A stretch of 64,000 nt of DNA from Lewinellaceae bacterium (GCA_020636315.1 JACJYA010000010.1:274029-338028); one strand, 5' to 3'. Positions 8,383 through 17,485 are shown, counted from the first letter of the stretch. A program made the numbers and translations. Notes: generated by a model not told the origin, from the letters alone.

Positions 8383-10287
8383 TTAAAGTTTGAATACCTC
8401 ATCATAGACGTCGGGGCAATCCAACAGGATGCAGATCTCTTCTACGACTTTTCTGATGTATTTCTTTTGCAGAATTTCGCCCCGGTGCTGATGAATTTTT
8501 CTCCGGAAGGGGCTATCCGGCAGAAAATGCTGGCTCTCGTCAACGTACCAGGTATTGAACACCTCGGTTTCCAAAGGGCTGATCACCGGCATTGGCACAG
8601 CGTTGCAGGCCGGGTTCTGCGCCGAAAGGGCTACTTCCGAAACGCAGCAGTGATCCGGCCGGTATCCGGTATGGACGAAGATCATAAACAGCCGGTTCCC
8701 CAGGCCGCTCTGGGGCAGATAGTCATTCAGCGCTTTCCACAGGTTTAGGATCATGTTTTTCAGTTCCGGCAGCGACACCTCTTCGACCTCATTCAGGATG
8801 ATGACCAGGTCTTCCTGCTGAAGGCGCTGAGCGATCGTTCGGCAGATCTCTTCCCGGTCCGGATTCAGCGACAGGGTGTTCAGCAGGCCCTGGTTCAGGA
8901 GCATCCATAAGTATTGTTCATTGAAGCCGCTGGGTACGAGTTTCCGGACGTTGAGGTGCACCGGCTTGTTCTGTCCTCCCGGGTACAGCCCGTTGTATTT
9001 CAGTATTTTACGAATGAGCAGTTCGTGCCCGCACTGAGGAGTACCCTCGATGAGGATGAAGTTTACCTTTTTCTGCTGGTCATCAAAATCGAAGGCTTGC
9101 TTTTGTTCAACGAAGTTCAGCGCATCGAAAGCCGACATCAATTGCTCTTTATCGCTTCCCACCCCGATCAGCTCGACCAGCTTTTTCAGAAAAAGCTCCC
9201 GGTAGATCGTATCCAGGTCGCTTGCCTTCTTCAATTGTTCGAGGGTCATGAACTCGGAAAGGACAACCTGAGGGTCCCGGGCAGCCACCATATTTTCATG
9301 CTGCAAATACTGCCGGGTACTGGCCACATGCCCGGACCCGGCAATGATAAAGTGGGGTTTGGCGGAACTCAACAGCGGCTTTGCCCAGGAGAGCTGCCCC
9401 TCGAGGCTGCCCTGAAGGCCGGGGGTTGCCAGGTATGCGATGGACTGAGCCTGCTCGACAGCATACGCGCGTTTGCCTGGATCTCCCTCCTCATTCGCCT
9501 GCCAGATGTCATAAGCCATGAGGTTGGCAACACCCGACAGGGAAACCCTCAAGGCATGGCTGAAATACTCCGCCTCATCACTACTCTCGCGTACAATGAG
9601 GAGTTTGCGCAGGTTATCAGAACGCTCCAGTTGGTCCACCACACTTTCCGGCACCAGCCTCCACTCTACTGCATCCTCATCCTGATAAAACAGATGCCAG
9701 GGGTAATCGCTTCCTAAAGCAAAACCACGAAAAGGCGAATCATCCGCGTCTTTGTGGTGCTCAAAATACAATTGAGTGAGGTCGAAAGCCTGCCTGACCG
9801 TCTTACTTCCTCCTCCCAGGAGTTCGTAAAATTTGACTGCGATCTTTCTGGCAGCCACATCCTGAATGCCGCTGTCCGTGCCGATGACCACCGGCACCCC
9901 GGCTTCCACCAGTTGTTCGGCAATTTCCTCCGAATAACAACTATTCAGGAAAACGAACTTCAGGTTTTTCTGCGCCTGGAGGAAAGTTCGCAGTTCATCA
10001 GCCTTCAAAAGCTTGTCTCTCCCCCCCTCCCGCACAATAAGCCCTGAAGCCATCGAATGGCCGGTATAGTGCAACATGGCGATCCGTCTCGAGAGGTTGA
10101 GGTCATCGAACACGGCGAACATTTTCTCCAGGGTAAACTGGCTGAGTTCTCTCGGGTCACAAAGGTTCTGCTGCCGTGCCTTGGTAAGGGCAGTATGAAT
10201 GCCCTCTACCTCGGCCTGAAGTTGATCGAGATATTCGGCAGGCGTATTGGCTATGCCCAGAATCAATATTTCGGGTTGTTGAGCCAT
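8383..10287 (-). CDS. CHAT-family protease fused to a degenerate STAND-like NTPase
   Basis: A 634-residue protein and the first gene of the operon. Residues 1-200 are a CHAT (caspase HetF associated with TPRs) domain: MLHYTGH carries the catalytic His77, FVFLNSC carries Cys117, followed by GVPVVIGTDSGIQD and FYELLGGGSKTVRQAF, typical of CHAT. Both catalytic residues are intact. Residues 405-600 resemble a STAND NTPase, but the P-loop reads EGTPQCGHE, so the Walker Lys and Ser/Thr are replaced by His and Glu; the Walker B-like strand is DLVIILNEVEEV. This matches what has been called inactive STAND. The upstream 138 nt before 10426 should carry its promoter. A stress-triggered protease role is inferred from the family. 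Confidence 0.85.
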   Translation of the reverse strand: MAQQPEILILGIANTPAEYLDQLQAEVEGIHTALTKARQQNLCDPRELSQFTLEKMFAVFDDLNLSRRIAMLHYTGHSMASGLIVREGGRDKLLKADELRTFLQAQKNLKFVFLNSCYSEEIAEQLVEAGVPVVIGTDSGIQDVAARKIAVKFYELLGGGSKTVRQAFDLTQLYFEHHKDADDSPFRGFALGSDYPWHLFYQDEDAVEWRLVPESVVDQLERSDNLRKLLIVRESSDEAEYFSHALRVSLSGVANLMAYDIWQANEEGDPGKRAYAVEQAQSIAYLATPGLQGSLEGQLSWAKPLLSSAKPHFIIAGSGHVASTRQYLQHENMVAARDPQVVLSEFMTLEQLKKASDLDTIYRELFLKKLVELIGVGSDKEQLMSAFDALNFVEQKQAFDFDDQQKKVNFILIEGTPQCGHELLIRKILKYNGLYPGGQNKPVHLNVRKLVPSGFNEQYLWMLLNQGLLNTLSLNPDREEICRTIAQRLQQEDLVIILNEVEEVSLPELKNMILNLWKALNDYLPQSGLGNRLFMIFVHTGYRPDHCCVSEVALSAQNPACNAVPMPVISPLETEVFNTWYVDESQHFLPDSPFRRKIHQHRGEILQKKYIRKVVEEICILLDCPDVYDEVFKL

Positions 10288-10425
10288 GGAGCTTATTACG
10301 CAGAAGTTTTGTTGGACCGTCCTAAATTTCGTTTTTTTTAGATTAATATACTGACAGATGTAGGGAAAGATTCAAAAAATTGCGTAATTCTGCCCCGTGC
10401 CAAAACCTGGCAAGCCTGAACCTTT

Positions 10426-10956
10426 ATGAAAAACATTCTAGATTTTCCGGAAGCCGAGCCCTCCGTTGAGGAGGCCAGCCTCGCCACCTTTATAGGCCCG
10501 GGGAAAGAATATTACCTTGGGCAATGGGCCCGCATGCAGGAGGAACGGGCGCTGAGCTTTCACTTCCAGGCGCTGCTTCTTGGGCCCTTCTGGCTATTGT
10601 ACCGGCAGATGTTCCGGGAAACAGTGCTCTACATTGCCTTTTTTCTGGGGATGGGACTGCTCCGCTGGTCAGATCTGGGTTTCTGGTTGTATGAGGAAGC
10701 CTTCTTCGGCATGCGGGTGCTCATTCTGCACCTGGCATTGGGTTTTTCAGCCAACCGCCTTTACCTCCTCCATTGCCAACGGCGGGTGAATAAAATAGTG
10801 GAAACTCATGAGCCGGAAAGGCGAAAGGAAGTGCTGCAGCTCAAAGGTGGCGTTTCTTTTCTGCCGCCCATCGTTTTCCTGCTCCTTTCGCTCATCTGGC
10901 TGATCAGTAATTATTACCAGGGGAACTATGGGATCAATACCAATTTCATTTTTTAG
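10426..10956 (+). CDS. DUF2628-like membrane protein
   Basis: A 176-residue protein. It contains FIGPGKEYYLGQW followed by FHFQALLLGPFWLLYRQMF, the hallmark arrangement of DUF2628 proteins, whose function is unknown. Three hydrophobic segments are visible (about residues 43-52 and 58-72, 88-105, and 141-162), so it should be a small inner-membrane protein. It is divergent from the conflict operon and convergent with copA, and appears monocistronic. Confidence 0.75.
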   Translation: MKNILDFPEAEPSVEEASLATFIGPGKEYYLGQWARMQEERALSFHFQALLLGPFWLLYRQMFRETVLYIAFFLGMGLLRWSDLGFWLYEEAFFGMRVLILHLALGFSANRLYLLHCQRRVNKIVETHEPERRKEVLQLKGGVSFLPPIVFLLLSLIWLISNYYQGNYGINTNFIF

Positions 10957-10981
10957 AAGCTCTTCATAATGAATGCCAGCT

Positions 10982-13246
10982 CTAGATTTTCACTGTCCTC
11001 AGCCGCAGACTGTTGGCAACCACGGAAACCGAGCTGAATGCCATGGCTGCTCCGGCAATCATGGGGTCGAGCAGAAATCCGGTGAAGGGGAAAAGCACTC
11101 CGGCTGCAACAGGGATCCCGATGAGGTTATAGATAAAGGCCCAGAACAGGTTTTGCCGAATACCCAGCACCGTCTTCCTGGATAGTTTCAATGCTTTTGG
11201 AATAGATTGCAGGTCAGAAGTGATGAGCGCCATTTTAGCTGCATCCATAGCAATATCCGAGCCTTTTCCCATGGCAATGCTCACATCCGCCTGTGCTAGC
11301 GCATGAGAATCGTTGATCCCGTCGCCAACCATAGCGACAATCTTGCCCTGAGCCTGCAGTTGCTTCACATATTCTGCCTTTTCAGAAGGCAACACCTCCG
11401 CCATAAAGTGCTCTATTCCTGACTGTTGCGCCACAACAGCAGCAGTTTGCCGGTTATCGCCGGTGAGCATGTGCACCTCGATGCCCAGGCCTTTAAGGGC
11501 TGCGATAGCGGCAGGAGACGTTGCTTTGATCCTGTCTGTGATGGCTGCCAGGGCCAGTACTTCCTTCTCGTCTGAAAAAAAGATCACGGTTTTTGCATCA
11601 GCCTGAAGTTCCAGGGCTGCGCGTTCCAGTTCAGAGTTCATTGATATACTTTGCTCGGATATCAGCTTGCGGTTCCCAGCAAAATAGGTTATTTCGTCCA
11701 TCCCCTCAGCACGAACGCCCTTACCCGTAATACTGTGAAAGCCGGTAACCTCAGCGGGCCTTACCTGTTCTATTTTCAACCGCTTAACCACCGCCTCTGC
11801 CAGGGGGTGTTCCGACTGCAATTCCATAGCCAGAAAAATGGCAGCCGACTCCTGTACCCTGCTCTCATCGAGCCATATTACATCAGTTACTACCGGATGG
11901 CCTTCGGTGATGGTCCCTGTTTTATCCAGAACCACAGCGTTCACACGGTGAGCCAGTTCCAGGCTTTCGGCATCTTTGATCAGAATGTTATTTTCAGCGC
12001 CCTTCCCGATACCTACCATGACAGCAGTCGGCGTAGCCAACCCAAGAGCACACGGACAGGCGATAACCAGGACGGCTATAGAGGTGAGCAACGCATGGGT
12101 AAAGGCGTTATCGCCGCCGGCTACCATCCAGGTGGCGAAGGTGAGCAGGGAGACCCCAATGACTACCGGCACAAAAATGCCGGCGATCTTATCCACCAGT
12201 TTCTGTACAGGAGCTTTACTGCCCTGTGCTTCCTGCACCATTTTGATGATCTGCGAAAGCAGGGTTTCTCCTCCTACTTTTTCCGCCCTGAACCGGAAAC
12301 TTCCCTTTTGATTGATTGTCCCGGCAAAGACTTTTCCTCCTTTGGCCTTCTCGGTAGGGACCGGTTCTCCCGTGATCATGCTTTCATCGACAAAGGAGTG
12401 CCCTTCAAGCACCTCTCCGTCCACAGGGATCTTCTCCCCCGGCCGGACTACCACCACCTGTCCGGCTTTTACAGTGGCAATCGGCATTTCTACCTCTTCC
12501 CCATCAATAATGACAATCAGGGTTTTAGGCTGAAGCCCCATCAATTTCTTCAGTGAAGAAGAAGTGTTGGATTTTGCCCTTTCTTCCAGCAGCTTACCCA
12601 GTGATATGAATGTGATGATCACTGTGGCTGCTTCATAATAGACGTGGGGCTGCAAGCCGTGGCTGAGCCAGAATTCCGGAAAAAGGGTATTAAACAAACT
12701 GAAAAAGAAGGCAATACCAGTACTCAGGGCCACCAAAGTATCCATATTGGCCTTTCTGTATTTAGCCTGCCGGAGAGCATTAATAAAAAAATGCCGCCCG
12801 AACCAGAAAAGAACGGGAATGGATAGCGCCAGAGAGATCCATTTTCCCGGGCCCCATCCTGTAAAAAACATGCCCAACACCACAACAGGAATGGTAAAGA
12901 CAGCCGACCAGATGGTGCGCTGCCTGGCTTCCTGATAATGCCGGTACTGCTGTTCTTCCTGAGCCTCAACGGGGCTTTCGGTGTCAATAATGAGTCCATA
13001 GCCAACACTTTGAACTGCATTCTGAAGATCTTCAGTTGAAGTGCTCTTTTCATACTCCACCGCCACACTGCCGGCGGCAAAATTCACGCTGGCACTGGAT
13101 ACTCCGGGTACGGTAGCCAGGATAGACTCTACACTTACCGCACATCCCGCACAGGACATACCTGTTACCGGAAAAGTCTTCTTGATTAAGGAACTGCTTT
13201 TGCTGGTTGGGGAAGTCAGAGCCATAACATGATCTGTAGCATTCAT
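10982..13246 (-). CDS. copA: Copper-translocating P1B-type ATPase with N-terminal HMA domain
   Basis: A 754-residue P1B-1 type ATPase that exports Cu(I) from the cytoplasm. The N-terminal HMA domain has GMSCAGC (Cys32 and Cys35). Eight membrane helices are expected; the ion-binding CPC motif is in IACPCALGLATP, the phosphatase loop is TGEPVPTEK, the phosphorylated Asp is in DKTGTITEG, the HP motif is SEHPLAEA, and the hinge is GDGINDSHALAQAD. It is divergent from the HMA-AraC regulator at 13494, which presumably controls it. It is the first element of a copper/silver resistance island that runs to 25362. Confidence 0.95.
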   Translation of the reverse strand: MNATDHVMALTSPTSKSSSLIKKTFPVTGMSCAGCAVSVESILATVPGVSSASVNFAAGSVAVEYEKSTSTEDLQNAVQSVGYGLIIDTESPVEAQEEQQYRHYQEARQRTIWSAVFTIPVVVLGMFFTGWGPGKWISLALSIPVLFWFGRHFFINALRQAKYRKANMDTLVALSTGIAFFFSLFNTLFPEFWLSHGLQPHVYYEAATVIITFISLGKLLEERAKSNTSSSLKKLMGLQPKTLIVIIDGEEVEMPIATVKAGQVVVVRPGEKIPVDGEVLEGHSFVDESMITGEPVPTEKAKGGKVFAGTINQKGSFRFRAEKVGGETLLSQIIKMVQEAQGSKAPVQKLVDKIAGIFVPVVIGVSLLTFATWMVAGGDNAFTHALLTSIAVLVIACPCALGLATPTAVMVGIGKGAENNILIKDAESLELAHRVNAVVLDKTGTITEGHPVVTDVIWLDESRVQESAAIFLAMELQSEHPLAEAVVKRLKIEQVRPAEVTGFHSITGKGVRAEGMDEITYFAGNRKLISEQSISMNSELERAALELQADAKTVIFFSDEKEVLALAAITDRIKATSPAAIAALKGLGIEVHMLTGDNRQTAAVVAQQSGIEHFMAEVLPSEKAEYVKQLQAQGKIVAMVGDGINDSHALAQADVSIAMGKGSDIAMDAAKMALITSDLQSIPKALKLSRKTVLGIRQNLFWAFIYNLIGIPVAAGVLFPFTGFLLDPMIAGAAMAFSSVSVVANSLRLRTVKI

Positions 13247-13493
13247 AATTCTCTTATTTTTGTGCTACAAAGTTGCCTCATGCCGACGAGGTTTGCATTA
13301 CACAATTCCTGGTAAAACATACATCTTTTGGGGTTGGGCTTTCCGGGAAAGCTGATCTTCCTTCAGAGGAAAATGATACAAATCTTTCCAACAAACCGGA
13401 AAAACTTCAATTCCCCGATTCCTGTTTAATTGAGCAAAGAGCTATTGAAAAGTGGGAAAGCAGGAAGTTATGTTAATGATTTAGCCTTCAATT

Positions 13494-14066
13494 ATGGAAA
13501 ATACAACCATTTATGTGAAGAACATGGTTTGCAACCGCTGCATTCGGGTTGTCAGGGAAGAACTCAAACAGCTGGGCTTCACCATTGAAGCCATAGAGCT
13601 CGGGAAAGTCACGATTAGGGGAAGTTTATCGGAAGAGGACCTCCTGTCTATTGAAAAAACCTTGCTATCAAATGGGTTCGAACGGGTCAATGACCGCCAT
13701 CATCAGGTCATTGAACAGGTAAAAACGATCATCATTGAGCACGTTCATCATGGCCGTTCAATACCAGGCCATATCAACTTCTCGGAATACCTGGAACAAC
13801 AGATCGGAGTCAATTATTCCAGCATCAGCAAACTATTCTCCTCTTTTGAAGGGGTCACTATTGAGAAATATCTCATTCTTCAGAAGATTGAACGGGTCAA
13901 AGAATTGCTGGCCTATGACGAACAAACCCTCAGTGAAATAGCCTATGAGCTGGACTACAGTAGCGTCGCCCACCTGTCCGGCCAGTTCAAAAAAGTGACC
14001 GGGATGACACCGACGGCATTTAAAAATATGGCGGGCAACCGGCGCAAGCCTTTGGACCAGGTGTAG
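13494..14066 (+). CDS. AraC-type regulator with N-terminal metal-binding HMA-like domain
   Basis: A 190-residue protein combining two modules. Residues 1-70 look like a heavy-metal-associated fold, with KNMVCNRC giving a CxxC pair (Cys13, Cys16) and a beta-alpha-beta pattern. Residues 105-185 are an AraC-type DNA-binding domain: INFSEYLEQQIGVNYSSISKLF, then EIAYELDYSSVAHLSGQFKKVTGMTP. The obvious reading is that Cu(I) or Ag(I) binding to the HMA module controls DNA binding at copA and neighbouring promoters (inferred). It sits alone between divergent copA and convergent copB. AraC regulators normally carry other sensor domains, so this layout deserves note, though similar proteins occur beside copper genes in other Bacteroidota. 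Confidence 0.85.
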   Translation: MENTTIYVKNMVCNRCIRVVREELKQLGFTIEAIELGKVTIRGSLSEEDLLSIEKTLLSNGFERVNDRHHQVIEQVKTIIIEHVHHGRSIPGHINFSEYLEQQIGVNYSSISKLFSSFEGVTIEKYLILQKIERVKELLAYDEQTLSEIAYELDYSSVAHLSGQFKKVTGMTPTAFKNMAGNRRKPLDQV

Positions 14067-14087
14067 AGATATCTGGAGCGCTACTCC

Positions 14088-16160
14088 CTAATTTACTCCT
14101 CCTCCTTCCGAACCGGACATCTTCCGCTTAAGCAACTGCGCATTGATCGCCACTATAACCGTGCTCAGGCTCATAAAAACAGCCCCCACCGCCGGGCTCA
14201 GCACAAACCCGAATGGATACAAAATGCCCACAGCCAGCGGAATGGCGATGACGTTGTACCCCGTCGCCCAGGCCAGGTTCTGGATCATCTTCTGGTAGGT
14301 GGCTTTCCCGAAAAGAATGAGGTTGGCGATGTCTCTGGGATTGCTGTTGACCAGAATGATGTCAGCCGTTTCAGCCGCCACATCCGTCCCGGAGCCTACG
14401 GCGATGCCCACGTCCGCCTGGGCCAGCGCAGGGGCGTCATTCACCCCGTCGCCGGTCATGGCGACAAATTCGCCTTTGGACTGGAGGCCTTTGACAATCT
14501 CCACTTTCTGGTGGGGCAACACCTCGGCGTAGTAGCCATCAAGGCCCAGTTCTTCACTGACGGCTTTGCCAACTACTTCGTTATCGCCCGTCGCCATATA
14601 TACTTTGATGTTGTTGTCCCGGAAGGTTTGGATGGCGCCTGATGATTCTGAGCGCACTTCATCGGCGAGGGCAATGTAACCAGCCATTTGGCCGTCGATC
14701 AGGACAAAAACAACGGTCTCGGCAGCGCTGCCAAAAGCCCCTTCCGGAACGGCTATTTTTTCGTCTTTCAGATAGCCCGGGCTTACCACTTTCACATTTT
14801 TTCCTTCCACATCCGCCTGCACTCCTTTCCCGGTTATGGCCTCAAAGCCCTCCGGAGACGGAATAGAGATTTCCATTTCCTTAATTTTCTGGACGATGCC
14901 CACCGCGATAGGGTGCTCGGAGCTTTGCTCCAGAGCGCCCGCCAGGCGAAGCATCTCATTCTTATCCAGGCCTTTCTGCAGGCTTTCATAACGGGTCACG
15001 CCAAATTCTCCCTTTGTCAGCGTGCCGGTTTTGTCAAACACCAGGGCGGATATTTTCCTGGCTTCCTCAAAGGCGGTGCGGTTGCGGATCAGCAGGCCCT
15101 TCTGAGCGGATATGGCGGTTGATATAGCTACTACTAACGGTATAGCTAATCCCAGAGCGTGCGGGCAGGTAATGACCATAACGGTTACCATGCGCTCCAG
15201 GGCAAAAACAAAGTCCTTGCCCAGGGCCAGCCACAGGGCGAGGGTGCCAAAACCAATAGATAACGCTATGTAAGTCAGCCATTTTGCCGCCCGGTCAGAA
15301 AGATTCTGCATCCTGGATTTCGTCTTCTGGGCCTCCTGCACCATGGTGATGACCTTATTCAGGTAACTGTCTTTGCCGGTGTGCTCAACCTTTACCTTCA
15401 GCGAGCCATTCCCGTTGATGGAACCTCCAATAACCTGATCATCCCCCTCTTTCTTCACCGGTTTGGATTCTCCGGTCAGCATGGATTCGTTGAGGTAGCT
15501 TTCGCCTTCTATAACAATACCATCAGCGGGCACTTTTTCCCCGGGTTTGACCAGGATGATATCGCCGCTTAACAATTCTTCCAGCTTCACATCAATAACC
15601 TTTTCCCCCTCTACTTTATGGGCTTCGGAAGGCATCATACTCACCAGGAGTTCCAGCGCTCTGGAGGCGCCCAGTACGGACTTCATTTCGATCCAGTGCC
15701 CCAACAGCATGATGACGATCAGCGTGGCCAGTTCCCAGTAAAAGCTATCCCCCGGCAGGCCGAAAGTAGTGGCCGCCGAATAAAAATAGGCCACCGAGAT
15801 CGCCATAGCGATGAGGGTCATCATACCGGGCGACCTGCTTTTTATCTCATCGAAAAAACCTTTGATGAAAGGCCGGCCGCCAAAGAAATAAACGATGCTG
15901 GAAAGAGCAAAGAGCAGGTATTTATCACCTGCAAACTGCCATTCCACGCCCAGCCACTGCTGGATCATAGGCGAAAGGGCAAGAATGGGGAGGGTTAGGG
16001 CCAGAGACACCCAAAACCGCTTTCTGAAATCCGCGATCATCATGCGGTGGTGGTCATGGTACATCTGGTAGTGAGGCGGATTGTCGCCACCATGGTAAGT
16101 ATGGCTTCCATGCCTGAGTGGTTCTGATGGGCGCTTTTGTGGCCCACCGGCGCCTTTCAT
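14088..16160 (-). CDS. copB: CopB-like P1B-type copper ATPase (CPH motif)
   Basis: A P-type ATPase of about 690 residues when started at the ATG at 16158-16160 (MKGAGGPQK). A start at 16232 is open but overlaps the upstream HMA gene in another frame. The N-terminal 45 residues are His-rich (HGSHTYHGG, YHDHHRMM), then FRKRFWVSLALTLPIL starts the membrane region. The ion-binding motif is CPHALGLAIP, typical of the P1B-3 group (CopB); phosphatase loop TGESKPVKKE; phosphorylation DKTGTLTKG; hinge GDGVNDAPALAQADVGIAVG. P1B-3 pumps export copper or silver. Normally the HMA domain is fused to this protein; here it is read in a different frame from an overlapping gene. Confidence 0.9.
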   Translation of the reverse strand: MKGAGGPQKRPSEPLRHGSHTYHGGDNPPHYQMYHDHHRMMIADFRKRFWVSLALTLPILALSPMIQQWLGVEWQFAGDKYLLFALSSIVYFFGGRPFIKGFFDEIKSRSPGMMTLIAMAISVAYFYSAATTFGLPGDSFYWELATLIVIMLLGHWIEMKSVLGASRALELLVSMMPSEAHKVEGEKVIDVKLEELLSGDIILVKPGEKVPADGIVIEGESYLNESMLTGESKPVKKEGDDQVIGGSINGNGSLKVKVEHTGKDSYLNKVITMVQEAQKTKSRMQNLSDRAAKWLTYIALSIGFGTLALWLALGKDFVFALERMVTVMVITCPHALGLAIPLVVAISTAISAQKGLLIRNRTAFEEARKISALVFDKTGTLTKGEFGVTRYESLQKGLDKNEMLRLAGALEQSSEHPIAVGIVQKIKEMEISIPSPEGFEAITGKGVQADVEGKNVKVVSPGYLKDEKIAVPEGAFGSAAETVVFVLIDGQMAGYIALADEVRSESSGAIQTFRDNNIKVYMATGDNEVVGKAVSEELGLDGYYAEVLPHQKVEIVKGLQSKGEFVAMTGDGVNDAPALAQADVGIAVGSGTDVAAETADIILVNSNPRDIANLILFGKATYQKMIQNLAWATGYNVIAIPLAVGILYPFGFVLSPAVGAVFMSLSTVIVAINAQLLKRKMSGSEGGGVN

Positions 16161-16401
16161 GCGAACCGTGCCCATCCTCGCCGGCATGCGCCCCATGCAT
16201 TCGATATTCCCCGACTTCCGCCAGGGCTTCATTCAAGGTTTCATCGGGTATGTGATGGTGCATGGTAAGGATGGCCTCCGGAGGATCGGGGGTTACTTTC
16301 ACGGACTGGACGCCATGGACTTGTTCCAGTGCCTTTTTTACGGTTTCAAGGCTATGGTTGCTGCTTATGCCGGTGACCCGATAGGTGTGTGTCATAATCA
16401 A
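16054..16401 (-). CDS. HMA-like domain protein overlapping copB; possible frameshifted copB N-terminus
   Basis: A 115-residue frame. Residues 4-70 have the HMA beta-alpha-beta pattern (THTYRVTG, VKKALEQVHGVQSVKVT, AILTMHHHIPDETLNEAL), but the metal-binding GMxCxxC is GISSNHS here, so both Cys are missing. A His-rich tail follows (MHGAHAGEDGHGSHE), after which the frame turns into non-native Arg/Trp-rich sequence over the copB start. In other CopB proteins this domain is continuous with the ATPase, so either the two are separate overlapping genes, a translational frameshift joins them, or a single-base change has split them near 16145-16160. Confidence 0.65.
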   Translation of the reverse strand: MIMTHTYRVTGISSNHSLETVKKALEQVHGVQSVKVTPDPPEAILTMHHHIPDETLNEALAEVGEYRMHGAHAGEDGHGSHERRRWATKAPIRTTQAWKPYLPWWRQSASLPDVP

Positions 16402-16754
16402 TTTGATTTTTCTGCTTTTGTTTTTTCTTTTTTCATATCGCCTCGGCCCCCTTCTGTTCGTTTCTCACTTTATATACCTGTTCAACTCCACTTGTATAGA
16501 TCAATCCGTCGCCACTGCGGCCTGCCCTTCCATGCTCCTGGATGATTCTGATGTTCGGTTCCACATCAACATCCAGGCAGATGATCTCTATCTACACCAC
16601 TTTACAGTGCATAAAGGGAAACTTAAAGGACGGGAAGTCTTCACCCGGGTCAGTGTATTGCCCGGCGCCTTCACATTCGGAGAAGGTCATGCAGCATCAT
16701 TTATCACTTCAATTCTAAATTATGGTTCAAAGAAGAAGCCAGCAGCCTTTAGTA
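16402..16754. other. Intergenic region without a recognised gene
   Basis: A plus-strand frame of 126 codons (16385-16765) begins inside the opposite HMA gene with a hydrophobic, low-quality N-terminus and shows no family I recognise. The first 40 bases should hold the promoter of the HMA-copB unit. Nothing else stands out. Confidence 0.4.
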
Positions 16755-16994
16755 TTAAGTTTTAAGGCCCTCTTCCTCCTCCAGCACAGCCTTTCGCTCT
16801 TCATATTCTTCAGTGGTCAGATCCCCGGAAGCGTATCTTTTTTTCAGGATTTCCAGGGGGCTTTCTGTCTCCCTCTTCCTGCTCCTGCCGAAGGCAAGCC
16901 AGGGTGTCGCAAAGATCGCAATGAGCAATATAACCCAGAAGATCCACCACAGAAGGTGCATGCCCCAGAAATGATATCCGTTATAGAAATGCAT
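16755..16994 (-). CDS. Small SHOCT-domain membrane protein
   Basis: A 79-residue protein. A hydrophobic segment (LLWWIFWVILLIAIFATPWL, residues 14-33) precedes a C-terminal SHOCT motif, SPLEILKKRYASGDLTTEEYEERKAVLEE. Short proteins of this type are common in bacterial heavy-metal islands; their role is not established, though oligomerisation is often proposed for the motif. It lies 11 nt after the Met-rich lipoprotein gene on the same strand, so they are likely cotranscribed. Confidence 0.85.
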   Translation of the reverse strand: MHFYNGYHFWGMHLLWWIFWVILLIAIFATPWLAFGRSRKRETESPLEILKKRYASGDLTTEEYEERKAVLEEEEGLKT

Positions 16995-17005
16995 GGCTTC
17001 AGTTT

Positions 17006-17485
17006 TTAATGTTGAGACTCATGGCTTTCGACTCCTTCATCAGGCTTCATCATACCCATATTCATATTCATAGGCATGCCCTGATCTTTCATCCTTTGCA
17101 TACCAGACTGAAGGCACTCGTCGCTAATCATGCCTTTCTGGTTCATCATCTGCATCATCTGGGCCATCATATTCCCGTTCTTCATCATGCTATTCATCAT
17201 GTTTTGCATCAACTCCGGATTGCCTTGCATCATTTGCATCATATTGCCGCCCTGCATCATCATGCCCATCATGCCTTTGTTGCCCTGCATCATCATCATG
17301 GCGTGTTCGTTCGTCATCATTTTGTTCATGAATTCCGTCATCAGTTCGTGGTTGTCCATAATGGCGGAAAAGACTTTGTCTTTAGTTTCCGCATTCTTCA
17401 GCATCGCATTGACGTCTGCTTGCTGAGCGCAACTTGTGGTAAAAAGAATCACAGAAAACAGGGAGAAAATCATTAACTTTTTCAT
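17006..17485 (-). CDS. Methionine-rich lipoprotein, putative periplasmic copper/silver binder
   Basis: A 159-residue protein. A signal peptide with lipobox FTTSC predicts lipidation at Cys19. By my count 41 of 159 residues are Met, concentrated in MM, MQMM and GMMGMMMQGG runs from residue 60 to 150, with a His-containing tail. Met-rich, His-bearing exported proteins bind Cu(I) and Ag(I) (as in CusF, CopC or PcoE-type proteins), and the location among copB, a SHOCT peptide and a Cus-type efflux system fits. Metal binding is inferred, not shown by a named domain. Confidence 0.75.
   Translation of the reverse strand: MKKLMIFSLFSVILFTTSCAQQADVNAMLKNAETKDKVFSAIMDNHELMTEFMNKMMTNEHAMMMMQGNKGMMGMMMQGGNMMQMMQGNPELMQNMMNSMMKNGNMMAQMMQMMNQKGMISDECLQSGMQRMKDQGMPMNMNMGMMKPDEGVESHESQH

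Noticed and set aside
16385..16765. 126-codon plus-strand frame opposite the HMA gene start
   Set aside because: Hydrophobic start overlaps the promoter region of the HMA gene; the rest shows no family I know. A decayed gene remains possible.
17009..17476. Plus-strand His-rich frame of 155 codons opposite the Met-rich lipoprotein
   Set aside because: CAT runs are the complement of ATG runs in the real gene, which has a signal peptide and lipobox.
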